From: Sperchopsis tessellata
Taxonomy: Eukaryota; Arthropoda; Insecta; Coleoptera; Hydrophilidae
Length of the DNA stretch: 31,589 nt
NCBI GenBank assembly: GCA_033557685.1
Contig: JAWQRN010000313.1
Span: forward strand, 1-31,589
Reading direction: 5' to 3'
Below are positions 20,501-31,582 of this stretch, piece by piece. Under the pieces are notes generated by a model. That model did not search any database and had not been told where the DNA came from. It worked only from the letters and a program-made list of their open reading frames with translations. Position 1 is the stretch's first letter; each line of letters begins with the position of its first letter. The position numbers and the translations under genes were made by a program.

Positions 20501-22299
20501 TTATAAAAGAATATGACAGTTTCTAACCTATGACTTAACTTTTCATCAGATAAATAAAATTGCGATAGTTGTCACAAGCACATAAACGAATGCAATATAA
20601 AATCAATCATTATTTAAGTGTGTTGTCACAGATAATAATATAGATTTCAACTATATCTCAGATTTAATTTATTGATAACTTTTATAAATGCAGTTCCTAA
20701 AAAGCTGTTAGTAACAAGTTGCAATGAAATGTGATAATAATATATTTTTACATCAATAAAAATGACCTACAATCTTATCAATATAAAGTAAAATATTTTA
20801 TATTAGAATTGCAGCATAGAAATTGGTATGATAGAATGTGCCATATAAATTTTATATAACAAAATACCTCTAATACATAAACTGTTATCAGCTTAAGAAT
20901 GTGGTTTAGTCGATAATGTTAGACATGTTAACATTCATATAAATAAACTAGATATTCAATATAACTACACTTGGCCTTAATATTTCAAAATAAAGTCGTG
21001 AACACTCAATACATAAAATCTTTAAAATACTTTTCCGATATTAAATTTTGGTAGATACACCTAGTGGGTAATGGCTTCTAAGACAAGGTATAATTAGTTT
21101 GTGTTTTTATTGTTTAAACAAAATTATTATTAAACTAAAAATCCATGTTATCACTATTAGCATTTTCGAAAGATGCTCAATGCTTCCGCGATGTGAAACA
21201 CTGATTCAACTTCTGATTGAATCATTTATTAATGTTTTTTTTGAAATTTAAAAGTTCCAAACTCATACTTTTTGATCGGTCTAATTTAACTTTGTTTGTG
21301 CAGAAATTTCAGAATTCTCGAGTTGCACTGCGCAATGTTTTCTAGAGATAATTATATTTTTGAAAAAGTAGCAACGGAGGTGAACAAAATTAACCAATTG
21401 AGGAGTCATTTTCTTTTAATTAAAAAAAACTGGAGGCAAATATCAACCACCAGTCTAGGGTGTTCTTTTAAGATCACCTTCACTTCACTATGTTAATGTT
21501 GTTAAAAGTAATGTACTTAATTTTGGAAATGATACTATAAGAATCAATAGCAAGAGAGCACTGGTTATAACTATTTTATTGTTAGATGCCCAATTTTCGA
21601 ACACCAGAATGGTTGTTTACAGGACAGTATTTTAAGCATTTAAGTGGCAGAAGCAGTCGAACAAAAGTTCTATTCGTATTTTGGAAATTTGTATTTGTCA
21701 TTAAATAACAGAAAATTGAATGTTATTGTAAATATGAACCAAGTCACGAGAACAAATTTTGGTTGTTCATAATTAGAAATTTGCGAACATTTGCTAATAG
21801 TTTTGTCATATAACAATGTTTATACAAATGATTACTTTAGGTGCTTAGTGAAACTAATCTAATAAATGTAGTATTGTTGCACTTCAAAATATTTACGTTT
21901 ATTTATTAAATGATATTTAATTAAACATTTCTACAAGTAGTTTAATTTATATGTATGAACAAGAAGAAAAGCTAACAAATGGTTATTTCCTGGAAAACCT
22001 TAATTTATCCACTGTTACCGAAATCTACGTACAGCGTTAGGTGCAACGTAGTTACTATTTAAAACATCGATTAGTTTAGTGTCCGGGGAAGGTATAGGTT
22101 TTGACTTGGGTATTGGTATTGGCCATACGTTACATTTCGGCTACCATAAAGTTAATTCCTTCAACTTTCCATGATATACTCGTCTTCGAAGATGTTCTGT
22201 CCATTTCTAGACCTGCAGACATCTTCACCATCTCTGACTTCTTATACATGAACACCACCTTCTATAATTAATTCTGAATGTGGGACATCTTTAACTTCT
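20501..22299. other. AT-rich non-coding stretch
   Basis: No gene recognised. The 66-codon frame at 21296-21496 has no family motif. A small inverted repeat, GATTCAA-cttctga-TTGAATC, lies near 21203-21223. Confidence 0.5.
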
Positions 22300-22812
22300 A
22301 GGTCTTACTAGCATACGTCATCACAGGCAAAAAACAATCGTAGAAGACAAGCATCTGCGATTTAAACATAGTGATTAGACAGATCAGTTGTACTGGCCCA
22401 AATATATGTATGAAGTTTTCTTTTATTAGGCTACTTTCGATTTACACATTGCTATATGCTCTTTGAGAATCGCTCTCATTTAAAAAAGATTTTAAAGTTT
22501 GGAATCTAGATCAATTATTTGTTCTTGGAGCTCTGCGTTAGTGTGGGTAAATAGCATGTTGCCATCTGTAAATATCAGATGGTTAAGATACCCTCCATTC
22601 ACATGTATGCCCTTGTGTTTCCTATCTAGTTCCCGAAGCATATACTTTAGAGTTGCATTGAACAACTTCTTCAATATCAAACATTTCCATTTCTGGATGT
22701 AATTTAACGTTTGATGTGTTTTTCGTAAATATTTCGAATCAGCTGTATGTAGGCAAAGTTTTAATATCTGCAGATGTCTTGTCCAAGTAAAATGCTTTCT
22801 CGTAGTGCCCAA
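22300..22812 (-). pseudogene. LINE endonuclease-reverse transcriptase remnant
   Basis: The frame 22812-22492 contains KLFNATLKYMLRELDRKHKG, then IHVNGGYLNHLIFTDGNMLF and THTNAELQEQI. This fits the RT core LFxAxLExxFRxLxWExKGIxINGxYLNHLRFADDIVLF, common in arthropod LINEs. The catalytic FADD box is altered to FTDG, so the enzyme would be dead. The run upstream of KLFNATL lacks the usual GVRQGxxLSP block, indicating a small deletion and frame change near 22680. Farther downstream, about 22310, FLPVMTYASKT resembles the thumb motif LPxxTYGxExW. The element is truncated at both ends. The 67-codon plus-strand frame here is a shadow. Confidence 0.72.
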
Positions 22813-23084
22813 AAAAATAACATAGCGGCAGGTTATATACGTTACATCTAGATATCAATTTACGCACCGTGTGAACGTGATCAATATGCCTGTTCCTTAA
22901 GATGGTAAGTAAAGTTGGTAAGAACTAAATTAGCTTATTCGAGTACTTTGTCCAAAAGCCAACCAAACTGAAATTAGTAATTTTTCTTTAACTTTACTAT
23001 TTGTAACAGCTCATAAATATTAGTATTATAAATTCTTTCTGCAGTATTTGTTCCTATTAGTATATGGTTTTTATTATACATTAA
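22813..23084. other. AT-rich non-coding stretch
   Basis: Nothing recognised. Confidence 0.5.
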
Positions 23085-23150
23085 TATTTACATCTTATAT
23101 TCAACTCTGAAGATAGGTAGGAGCCTCGAAACATGTCAACTAGTATATAA
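23085..23150 (+). ncRNA. Hammerhead-ribozyme-like motif, probably a PLE end
   Basis: CTGAAGA (23107-23113) is the first core box of a hammerhead (CUGANGA). A short helix II can form between AGG (115-117) and CCT (124-126). GAAA follows at 23128-23131, then CATGTC to 23137. That gives A15.1-U16.1 and C15.2-G16.2 pairs and a cleavable C17 at 23137, with a tiny helix III typical of dimeric hammerheads. Helix I can form between CTTATATT (upstream) and the GTATATAA region (23143-23150), leaving an internal loop. The first helix II pair is U-C rather than G-C, which may weaken activity. Such motifs are known in PLE termini and retrozymes. No PLE coding sequence is adjacent, so the host element is inferred. 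Confidence 0.5.
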
Positions 23151-26100
23151 TTAAAGCATATCTAAATAAACTGGTGTTTCCTTAGACTATTTTTTTAAAA
23201 TCATTCAATCCAATGTACCCGTCGCAATTTTTTATTACTGGCGTCATCGGTAGTGACTTTTGTAAATTTATTTCTCGATAACGAACAATCTTTGAAGGTT
23301 ATTCCAATGTGAATATTTTATTTATACTTTCATATTTTAATAAAATTTGGAAAATGGGGTATTATCTATGCCTATATCCTTAATGCCCTCCGTTTTTTAA
23401 ACTTTCTTTGTCTACCGAACCAAGCTGATTGCCCACTAATACACACTTTTCATTCGTAGCTTATACATATATCCGTGATTAGTATTATTAGATAATTATA
23501 TAATACAATTTATTACATATGTATGTATTTTTCTGAGTGTTTTTCATTGCTAAGCTTTTTTGTAACTTGTCATCCTCCATGCCCTGTTTGGAGATGAAGT
23601 GTTATTATAATATCAAACTGCCCAGTTCTTAGTTTAGTTTATGTAATAGCCAAGTATTTTATCTAACTAGATTAAAAGTCATTATATTAGACAGTTGAAA
23701 CAAAATAGATTCTAAATTAAATGGCTAGTTTACAAACCAATCAAATGTATTGCTAATTTAGGGAAACATTGTTTTCTACTAAAACAACCAATATGTTGGT
23801 TAGTTTATATAAGTTACTTTACAAATTAGCTAAGTTTACATTTTAGCCGTAACATATGTACGTCGACTCTGAAAACATTTATCGCCAGTAAGATTAATTC
23901 TGATTTGTATGAATGAATAGGATTTTCAATATTACCAATGTACTCACAACAGATCTTAGCTCCTCTTGGATTTGAACTGCACTGAATGTGCATGTCTGTT
24001 AAGCTAAAATAATACAAACATAGTAATATCTTTTCAGATTAAATAGTTGTTGATTTATAGGTAAACTTTCTCAAATTATGGCAATAAAATATTGGTAATA
24101 CGTAATTAAATTTTAATTAAGTCTATGGCATGTACGATGAACTTACGCCAATAGTAGTAAAATAGTAATATTCCGTAACAAATGCTAGACAAAGAGACTG
24201 TTAGTTAATAAACACATGCAGAAAGATTAATATTGTCTTTAGTTTATATAAACGTGTACAACGCTTAGCATAATTTTATTTGAAATGTTACTTCCTATTC
24301 CTATATGCAAACAATATTATAAGCGAGTTCATCTTTATGAAAACAAAATGATTTCCCTGTTTGGATAAGAGAAATTTAATGCATGCACAGGGCCGTCTCC
24401 AACAATTATACCCTGAAACGAACATCCTTAACAGTTGAATACATTAAAGATAATAGTATTTTAAAGCTAATTTTATGAAAATTTTAACTGCAACCGAATA
24501 CGAAATGGTGTGTATTGAAAAACTGAAAAAATCCATAATAGTGACATAACCTAATTTGTTGCAAAGTTATTCTTACGATGATTAAATTAAATATATATCA
24601 GCAATTGATTGCCTTCGATGAAAAATTGCCCAATGACACAAAAATTATTATTATATTATCTGGACAATGCGGGGAATATTGTTTTAATAAGATTTTCTGA
24701 TGACTTGTGCCAGATTGTTTTCAAAATTTACACGTGTAATATTTGGGAATGTAGCGTAACATTTTACTTAGATTTTAGTATTTAATTCGCTCTATTTAAT
24801 ATCAACTAAACGGCGCACAACCCTATAAATTGCGCATCATCTAACGAAAAAAGTGACAATTTCGAGTGAGTGGTGCTATGTAAAAGTCTTCATTAGAAAC
24901 TTCGTTCAGTATATTTCTTCTTCTTCTTTTAAGGCATCTCCCACAAATAAATGCAAATATGTCCGATCTCAAGTAATTCACTGGGAAGATCATAGCTTTT
25001 GATTTTTTCAGTTAGTGCTGTTGTTTCTATATATTTTAGGTTAGATTGGTGACCTATGTTTTGTCAAGTTTCCATATACTTTTTTACCATCATTAGTTAT
25101 TTCCTTTCTGTCTCCAGATAAATTAATGTGAGTACTAATACATTTCGATTAATATTTGCATGTAGATATAAAATCACATATAAAAAAAAGTACAATGATT
25201 GTTGATATATTTGGATATTATGGATGTTACTGAACCTTTGGTTGATGGTAATGTTGTGAAATGGAATGCTATACCTAGTAAGGAGGGTAGCACCATCTCA
25301 ATTGCTATTTTTGTCTCTACTAACAATATTATAGTTTAGAAAATTAAAATGGGTATTCATAAATTAAAGATTCATATCGGCAGGATTTTTTTAAACAATA
25401 ATTAAACTTTGTTTTTTATTGTGAATGCTTCTAGTATTCCACTGTATTATGTGCAGCAGTATTGTTTGTGCCATTTTTATGGATTTCAGTAAGTTTCAAG
25501 TTTCATAAATTTTGGTCTAAAGTTTCCTAGATTCATCAGGTCTTTTATGTATTCAATTGCTGTAGTCTGATTACAGGTATCTTCTTTGTTATTTCTGTAA
25601 TTAAAGAAATATGGGTTTCTAAATATTGGTATTTTGAATTATCGCTTAATCATTAAGTATGCCCGATGACCACTGACATTATACCCACCTACTTCCATGA
25701 TTTTTTAAGCGTGGTAATGAAGCGTAAATCATTTTGTGTTTGTTCCTCAAAGTTACAGGGATCCTTCGTATAGCCTTAAGAAAAATAATTGTAGCATTGT
25801 ACAGCAGGTTGTATATATATTAAGACTTCTTCCGTCATCCTATCAACTACTATCTTACGATTTATATCACATCTTTTCTGTTTAAGCATTTGATAACACA
25901 ATACAACAAAACAATGTTTACTATGTTTCCTGAATAAAAGTGGTTAAACATTACTAACATCGGGGAGAAAAAAAAACGAATCTGATAATAGATTTATTTG
26001 ATTACCTCTAGTTTTGGAGAAACACAACTTGTTCTGTCTATATATAATAATGAAATGCAAAATTGCAACATTATTATAACATAATACTACAATGTAAATT

Positions 26101-26205
26101 AAATTCATTTTCATTAAAGCATTCGCAAATAACTCAAAATAAAACAAACAAAACAACAAAATCACACAGGCATTGAAATTACTACCTGAAATACTAAATA
26201 GTTGC
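23151..26205. other. AT-rich stretch, no gene recognised
   Basis: No family motif was seen on either strand. A short (CTT) run lies at about 24909-24927. The 104-codon minus frame at 25944-26258 is mostly hydrophobic, AT-driven sequence just beyond the end of the pseudogene at 26206; I take it for untranslated flank. Confidence 0.5.
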
Positions 26206-27304
26206 CTAATCAGTGAGCCATCTCTTTGGTTGTCGTCTGTAACTATGTTCTGGAACATCTCTTGTCAATATCCAACAGTATTCTGCAAGCATAGCAGAGT
26301 TCTACCGACCCTGACATTTGCGTTCCATTGTGAAATGTCTTGGTGGAACCGCTCACCATGCTCATCACTCACTGCACCACAATTATCTGTGAGAAAATCT
26401 AAAAGAATGTGGAGAAAGTGCATTTTGAGGGAAATGTTGCAGCCTAACCGTTGATGCTGGATACTAGAGGGATACAAGTTTAACATAATTTCTTCGGTTA
26501 AACAAGAAGCCACGCACAACACTTTTAAAGGCTTCCCAAGATGGTTGCTCATTGCCCTGCAGGACTCTACCGAAGATTTTATACACAAGAAGTTGCGGAC
26601 CAATGAATATTCCTTCCTTAACTTTAATCTCACGCAGCGGTGGAAATTTGTTTCTCAGGTACATGAGAACTTCTCCATCCCTGTATATCCACAAATTTCT
26701 TCATAAAGCCGAGTTTGATGTGTAAAGGGGCAGAAGAATTTTTCTTCAATAAACTAGAGGGCTGTGCTGGGCATGTTTCCCCGGAAAAAATTGCCATTGG
26801 TGGTTTTTGTACTTAATTACTTCCAGAAATAATTTCATATTGTCATATATCTTCTTCATATGGACAGCATAGCCTATAGGAGTTGAAGGAAAAGAAACGC
26901 CATTGAGCACCAAAATAGCTTTTAAACTAAGCTTTGGTGGGTCTAGGAAGAGACTCCAGTCATGTAGCGTATGTTCTACATTCATCAGCTGTCATCAAAT
27001 CATTCACATTACAGCAGGCAACTAGGTTATTATTTTCCTTTCGTGGAAGTAGATCTTTCTGCCGACTTCTGTACACTGACACTTTAACATTACGTTCTAG
27101 CAGATTCCACTGTTTGAGTCTAGAACCTAGAAGCTCGGCTTTGTCTTTAGGTAGGTCCAGGTTTCGAATTAAATCACTTAGTTCAGCTTGGGTAAGTCTG
27201 TGTGGCTCACCTAGTAATTCAGGTGCGAAATTAGGATCCTGTGATATCGTAGCCGCAAGGTCTGTTGTCATATTATTATGGGTTACATTGGAATCTTGTG
27301 ACAT
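26206..27304 (-). pseudogene. Broken copy of a repeated arthropod protein family of unknown function
   Basis: The minus strand starts at ATG 27302-27304 (MSQDSNVTHNN) and gives KAELLGSRLKQWNLLERNVK. It shifts frame near 26985 into LHDWSLFLDPPKLSLKAILV and IGYAVHMKKIYDNMKLFLE, then LPLYTSN/HIKLGFMKKFV and KVKEGIFIGPQL. After another shift it gives LGCNISLKMHFLHILLDFLT, then GAVSDEHGERFHQDIS. A last shift gives CQGR, stop, NSAMLAEYCWILTRDVPEHS, ending at TAG 26206-26208. I know this order from many uncharacterised, multi-copy arthropod proteins; its function is not known to me and a mobile-element origin is only suspected. Between KNHQW and FFPGKHAQHSPLV about 50 residues with the cysteine-containing CFLCEWDSR block are missing. 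At least three frameshifts and two in-frame stops make it a pseudogene. The plus-strand frames here are shadows. Confidence 0.85.
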
Positions 27305-30019
27305 GGTTGGGTCACCCCACTAGGGTAATAAAAGCTAAATTTTAATCGTTACCTAACGTAATTTACGCACCCATATTGACGGTGAAAGGAAATTTGGTTG
27401 ATACACAAGCCTTACAATAAATTTATACTTGGCATTATTACAATTGACCTCTTTAAAGACGCTTTTCTAAAAATTACGCGGGCAACCCCGGATATATCAG
27501 TTAGTACATCATAAATGAGCTATATCTCGGAAATGAGAGCTAATTTACCATTTTAAACGTCATATTCGTTTTTAACATTCTGAAATCAATAAGATATAAA
27601 CATTATCAAGTCAGAAACATTTTCGTGGTTGACCAGTGTAATATCTTTCTTTTCTCTGTAAATTTTGTATCAATACGAATGACGCATTAACACAATACTT
27701 GGTGTCTTGGCATTAAAGCGATTAACTTATATATTTTTGCCGTCATTTATATTGCTAATTTCCCAAGTTACGCAATTACATATTTTTTTGGTAATTCGTT
27801 GTATGTTAGGTGCTTTATTATTAGTAGAAACAGTCTCGTGATCATCGGATGAAGACCTGTTGTAACTTTTGGTGCGGGTGCACGATGGATGAAAGTGTCA
27901 TCGTATTGTAAGGACTACTTGCAGATTTATTTGGGAGGTTTAAAGGGGTCATATTTACGCATAGAATTATTTGCTTCGTCAATTACCATTGTCTCTACAT
28001 TAGGAACTGAAATGCCATTACACTTAACGAGGAGCGACTCTCCCTCACTAGTCGCGCTCATTTTACCTAACCTAGTTTAAATTGTCTAATGTCTATTTAT
28101 CTAACTGAATTTAACTAACAAATGATAATACATTTGGAAAGGATACTTGACTAATGGTTTTTAGGCAAGCTGGGTGGTCCATGGGGAATATTATAGATCA
28201 GCACTAAAATCGACACTTTCACCTCAAAGAAACAAAAGCCAGTATAAATTTCGTTCAATCAGGCAACCCCTGTTTATCTCAAAGTATGCATTCCGGATAT
28301 ATCGCTTATAAATGGGGAATTAATAGCTAAACTTAGGCTTATAAAGGCGTTGCATAGAAAACAATTCAAATATTCACTATTTATTGAAATAGTTTATAAA
28401 CAATAATAATAAATAAGTACATACCTATATAATTGACAAAAAATATCGCTGTTTGTGTGTAATTGACCACACAGGATCATATTAAATACATATTGTAACT
28501 TCCATATTTGTGAATTTATGGCTTTAAACTTATCATTGCCACAATTGTTTTAATACTATCGACTTATTGCAAAATATAAATTTAAACATTCTTTTCGAAA
28601 TTTAAGTTCGATCACGATACAACAAATTCACCCCCCCCCGTGCGATAAGCGAGGGTAACCTGTATAAAACACTTTTGCTTATCCTACCATTCGTTTAAAA
28701 ACAGATTTGTACGAATAACTTATTTGTCATATATAAATGTCAAAAATAGTTACCGTCACCACGTAAATTCTGAAGGTGCATTTAGCGATTTTAAATGTGT
28801 TTCTAGAGATCAAAATACCAAAAAAATACAATGAGCGAAAAATATACAAAATTTCAATTGTTAAGATCTTATATACCTTATATTTTAGTGTCAGGATCAA
28901 CACGTTAGGGCGTTATTTCGATTTTCGATGATGTTTAGGACGTCAACACCCTTATCACCTTCCTTCGCAGTTTCCATTCTGTCCACTCTAGGATTATCTT
29001 TAATGCTCATTATTGAGGTGTAGTCCATTATACAGAGGAGGAATAGTACATCCCTGTTTACAAGCAAAACATGGGCTGAAAACTAGCACCTGGTCACATA
29101 ATAACTGAAAAGAAAAATGTTAGAGCCCAAAAGAACAAACCATGAAAAAAGCATGTACTGTCATTCCATAAATACAAACCTAAGAAAATTTGGAACTGAT
29201 ATAAAACATAATACTGCGGTGTCCTGGAAATTTCAAGTGGAGGTGTCATTTTAGGAAACACGTTAGTTTTTATGGCAACGAAAATTATAGAATCAAATTT
29301 ATTTAATTTAAACCACCGTCTAAACGTGAATTGCTTTCATCTTAGTTAAAAATATTATCTGGTAGTAACGCAATGTTAAGATTAAAGACATTTCCAAACT
29401 TAAGTACAAAGTCAAGAAACATAGCTTCCTGAGTGCGGAATTCAACAACATGTAAGACATAATCGTGAGTATTTCCCATCTATCAGTAAAGTTAATTTTT
29501 ATATAACACCACTTACATGCGCTGCTTAAAATTCACATGTTTTGCGAGGATTACATGGTTTTTGTGAATTGCAAATAGCTTGAACGACAGTACATTGTAT
29601 AATATATCTATTAAGGTTTTGCAAAGCTTTCTGTGTAGAACGGCAAAATAAATTGCAAATCCAAATTTAACGCGGGAAAGTAGTTTCTGGTACAGTCTGC
29701 ATTGATTGATTAGGATGTAGATTTAAAATGTACACTACTTTTTCAGTTATGGAAAGTTTTCTAAAGTGTTAGAATGTACCAAAGTTCTGTTTAGAGATAG
29801 CCTACTTGCTATAGGTACTTATTTCGATGTATCGCATCGGTTCTTTCGAGCTATTACATAAGTAAGCAACAACTGCAGAACCTTTCTAATTAATATATTG
29901 TTTTAATTCTATCTACATTTACGTGTATGTTCTCTAACAAAAACATAGATTATAATGCGAGAATAAATATTGATATTATTTTTAACACTTTTATGGAATT
30001 ATTTAATTAGATTAAACTA
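27305..30019. other. AT-rich stretch, no gene recognised
   Basis: The 63-codon frame at 27889-28080 has no family motif. Two loosely similar segments, 27479-27545 and 28259-28330, share GGCAACCCC, CCGGATATATC and a TAAATG-rich stretch and may be decayed copies of one repeat. A C9 run lies at 28631-28639. Near 28925-29040 a minus-strand stretch (MDYTSIMSIKDNPRVDRMET) is open but unassigned. Confidence 0.5.
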
Positions 30020-30042
30020 CAAGGTGGGGCAAAAGTAATGTC
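30020..30042 (-). repeat. Terminal sequence of the mariner-type element
   Basis: CAAGGTGGGGCAAAAGTAAT next to a TA dinucleotide at 30018-30019 looks like a Tc1/mariner terminus. Its partner at the other end was lost, so the inverted repeat cannot be verified here. Confidence 0.5.
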
Positions 30043-30513
30043 ATAATCTGAATAGGCTGCCATTTTGTTAGAAATGAAAAAAATTAGGCTCTGTTTTCAC
30101 GGAAAGTATATTTGAAGGTGTAAAATTGATGAAATTAAGTTGAAAAAATGATATCGGTCAAACGACCACCTCATGTGTTGATGCAAATTTGTGCTCGTTT
30201 TACAGCATTTTGAATTGTTGCTCGCAAAACATCTGGCTCTCAATTGGTGATTTCTTCTTCAATGTTGGCTTTCAAGGTTTGTGGTTTGTTATGGTAAACG
30301 CGAGATTTCAAAAAGCCTCAAAGGAAGAAGTCTGGCGCCGTTAGATCTGGCGATCTGGCCGGCCAGTTCAAATCGCCAAAACGGCAGATCACACGGCCTG
30401 GAAATTGGTGTTTAAAAATCTCCATCGTTGCCCGAGCTGTGTGAGCGGTTGGTACGTCCTGCTGGAAACAATAATGCTCAAGACCCAATTCAACAACTTG
30501 TGGCAAAAAAAAC

Positions 30514-30524
30514 TCGTTTAACAT
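30514..30524. repeat. Left TSD of the second palindromic PLE-end insertion
   Basis: TCGTTTAACAT matches TCTTTTAATAT at 30727-30737 in 9 of 11 bases. In the interrupted transposase these encode MLNE and ILKD, two copies of one short coding segment. Confidence 0.68.
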
Positions 30525-30726
30525 ATTAAATGTAATAGACATCCACGGTTATTATCTGTATGAATGTTGTTTCCGGGTGGAAACCGTGTCGAGGCTCTGA
30601 CAAGTGCCGACGTTTCGGCCACTGTTGCAAGGGACATTTTCAAGGCGAGTGATGTTACTTCAATGAATGAATTTACTGCACAGTGCAGTGAATTCATTCA
30701 ATGAAGTAACATCACTCGCCTTGAAA
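30525..30726. mobile_element. Second palindromic PLE-terminus insertion, inside the mariner transposase
   Basis: The left arm (30525-30681) is a minus-strand PLE terminus: GTAATAGACATCCACGGTTA, GTTTCCGGGTGGAAACCGTG, GACGTTTCGGCCACTGTTGC and the AAGGCGAGTGATGTTACTTC block. The right arm (30683-30726) is the inverted copy of the inner part. Arms 30638-30681 and 30683-30726 are complementary over 44 bp with two mismatches around a single central base. The insert is about 202 bp, close to the 212 bp unit at 5 kb, and shares its outer sequence (GTCTATTACATTTAATAT on the minus strand). It contains no gene. Flanking duplications and the interrupted reading frame show it entered after the transposase copy was in place. 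Confidence 0.83.
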
Positions 30727-30737
30727 TCTTTTAATAT
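30727..30737. repeat. Right TSD of the second palindromic PLE-end insertion
   Basis: TCTTTTAATAT, 9 of 11 bases identical to 30514-30524. Confidence 0.68.
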
Positions 30738-30952
30738 CTATCAGTAGCGCTCACCAGTTACGGTTACGGTGGTGCCGTCGGCGCCCTCACAAAAATAAGG
30801 GCTAATCACTTTTTCACCGCAAATGCCGCACTAAACAGTCACTTTGAGGGGATGCAATGGCTCTTCGTGCATTTCATGTGGATTCTCCATGTCCCAGAAA
30901 CGCAAATTTTGTTTATTCACATAACCACTTAAGTGGAAAAGCGAAGCACAGA

Positions 30953-31517
30953 AGGACAAAATAATTTGTGAGCCAATCTATAAAAGCTTCTTGTGTGACC
31001 CAGGCTTTCTTGTTTCATGTCCAATAGCCTGGGAACATATCATTGTGTAGACCCTTTAAAGCACGTGGTGTCTGTAAATAGTACACCAACACTGATTTAA
31101 GCTTCAAAGTTCCGGAAACATTTTCTCCCAAAAAAAGAGTAAGTCTATCTTTCGCAGCTTCCAAACCTAGAGCGTGATGGCAATTTTTTTCGGTAAAGCC
31201 CAGTCTCGTCAACATTAAAAATGAGATCATGAGGATAATTGACTTGTTCTACAAAGTCTTGAAACTATTTAGGAAAATATAGCAGCCTGAGGCAGAGGAA
31301 TGTTTTTTGATTAGTCAACCACCCATAATGATAATAATTTCTCCATTTTTTAAAAAGTTTACCCTAGCTATAACTTATTTGTTTTGCATTTACTGCCGTA
31401 GATTGTTGTGCAAACTGTTTTATTTTACAGACATTAGGACGTGTTTGTCCAACTAGATGTGCGCGCCTTTTTAGCACCATATTCAAATAATTTTTCTGCA
31501 CTTGTTTTATCAGACAT
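30953..31517 (-). pseudogene. Tigger/pogo-type transposase fragment
   Basis: The minus strand begins at ATG 31517 (MSDKTSAEKLF, KKARTS), the usual start of these proteins. A degraded stretch follows where the DNA-binding domains should be; it is too short, so part is deleted. From about 31255 it reads FQDFVEQVNYPHDLIFNVDE then TGLYRKK, where the D of VDETG is the first catalytic residue. After a frameshift, AAKDRLTLFLGENVSGTLKL is followed by LVYYLQTPRALKGLHNDMFP, a TGA, and NKKAWVTQEAFIDWLTNYF. These are the hallmark KDRLTLLLGxNxxGDFKLKPxLIYHSxNPRALK and WVTxxxFxxWL blocks of Tigger/JRK-like transposases. The copy stops near 30953 against the mariner fragment, before the second catalytic Asp. 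Confidence 0.85.
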
Positions 31518-31532
31518 GGTATTTTTACTTTA

Positions 31533-31535
<3 letters not shown>

Positions 31536-31580
<45 letters not shown>
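31536..31580. repeat. (AT)n microsatellite
   Basis: About 22 uninterrupted AT units, starting some 20 bp upstream of the Tigger fragment's first codon. Confidence 0.96.

Positions 31581-31582
<2 letters not shown>

Larger units (their letters stand above)
30020..30948 (-). pseudogene. DD41D-type mariner transposase remnant, C-terminal half, split by an insertion
   Basis: From the junction near 30948 the minus strand reads SLFHLSGYVNKQNLRFW, ENPHEMHEEPLHPLKVTV, stop, and TVTVTGERY. A PLE-end insertion follows. The frame resumes from about 30524 as MLNEFFLPQVVELGLEHY, CFQQDVPTAHTARATMEIF and WPARSPDLTAPDFFL. The Asp of FQQD and the Asp of APDFF are the second and third catalytic residues, with 41 residues between them. 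The frame continues past three TGA codons (one in place of the Trp after FFL) as GFLKSRVYHNKPQTLKANIE and GGRLTDIIF. The element end, TA then CAAGGTGGGGCAAAAGTAAT, is at 30018-30039. The first catalytic Asp and the DNA-binding half are lost at the junction with the Tigger fragment. The TGA stops and the insertion make it inactive. Confidence 0.86.

Noticed and set aside
22499..22702. 67-codon open frame on the plus strand
   Set aside because: Antisense to the LINE RT core read on the minus strand.
26173..26454. 93-codon open frame on the plus strand
   Set aside because: Antisense to the SDEHGERFHQDIS region of the same pseudogene.
26934..27323. 129-codon open frame on the plus strand
   Set aside because: It is antisense to the N-terminal part of the repeated-protein pseudogene, whose minus-strand motifs are clear.
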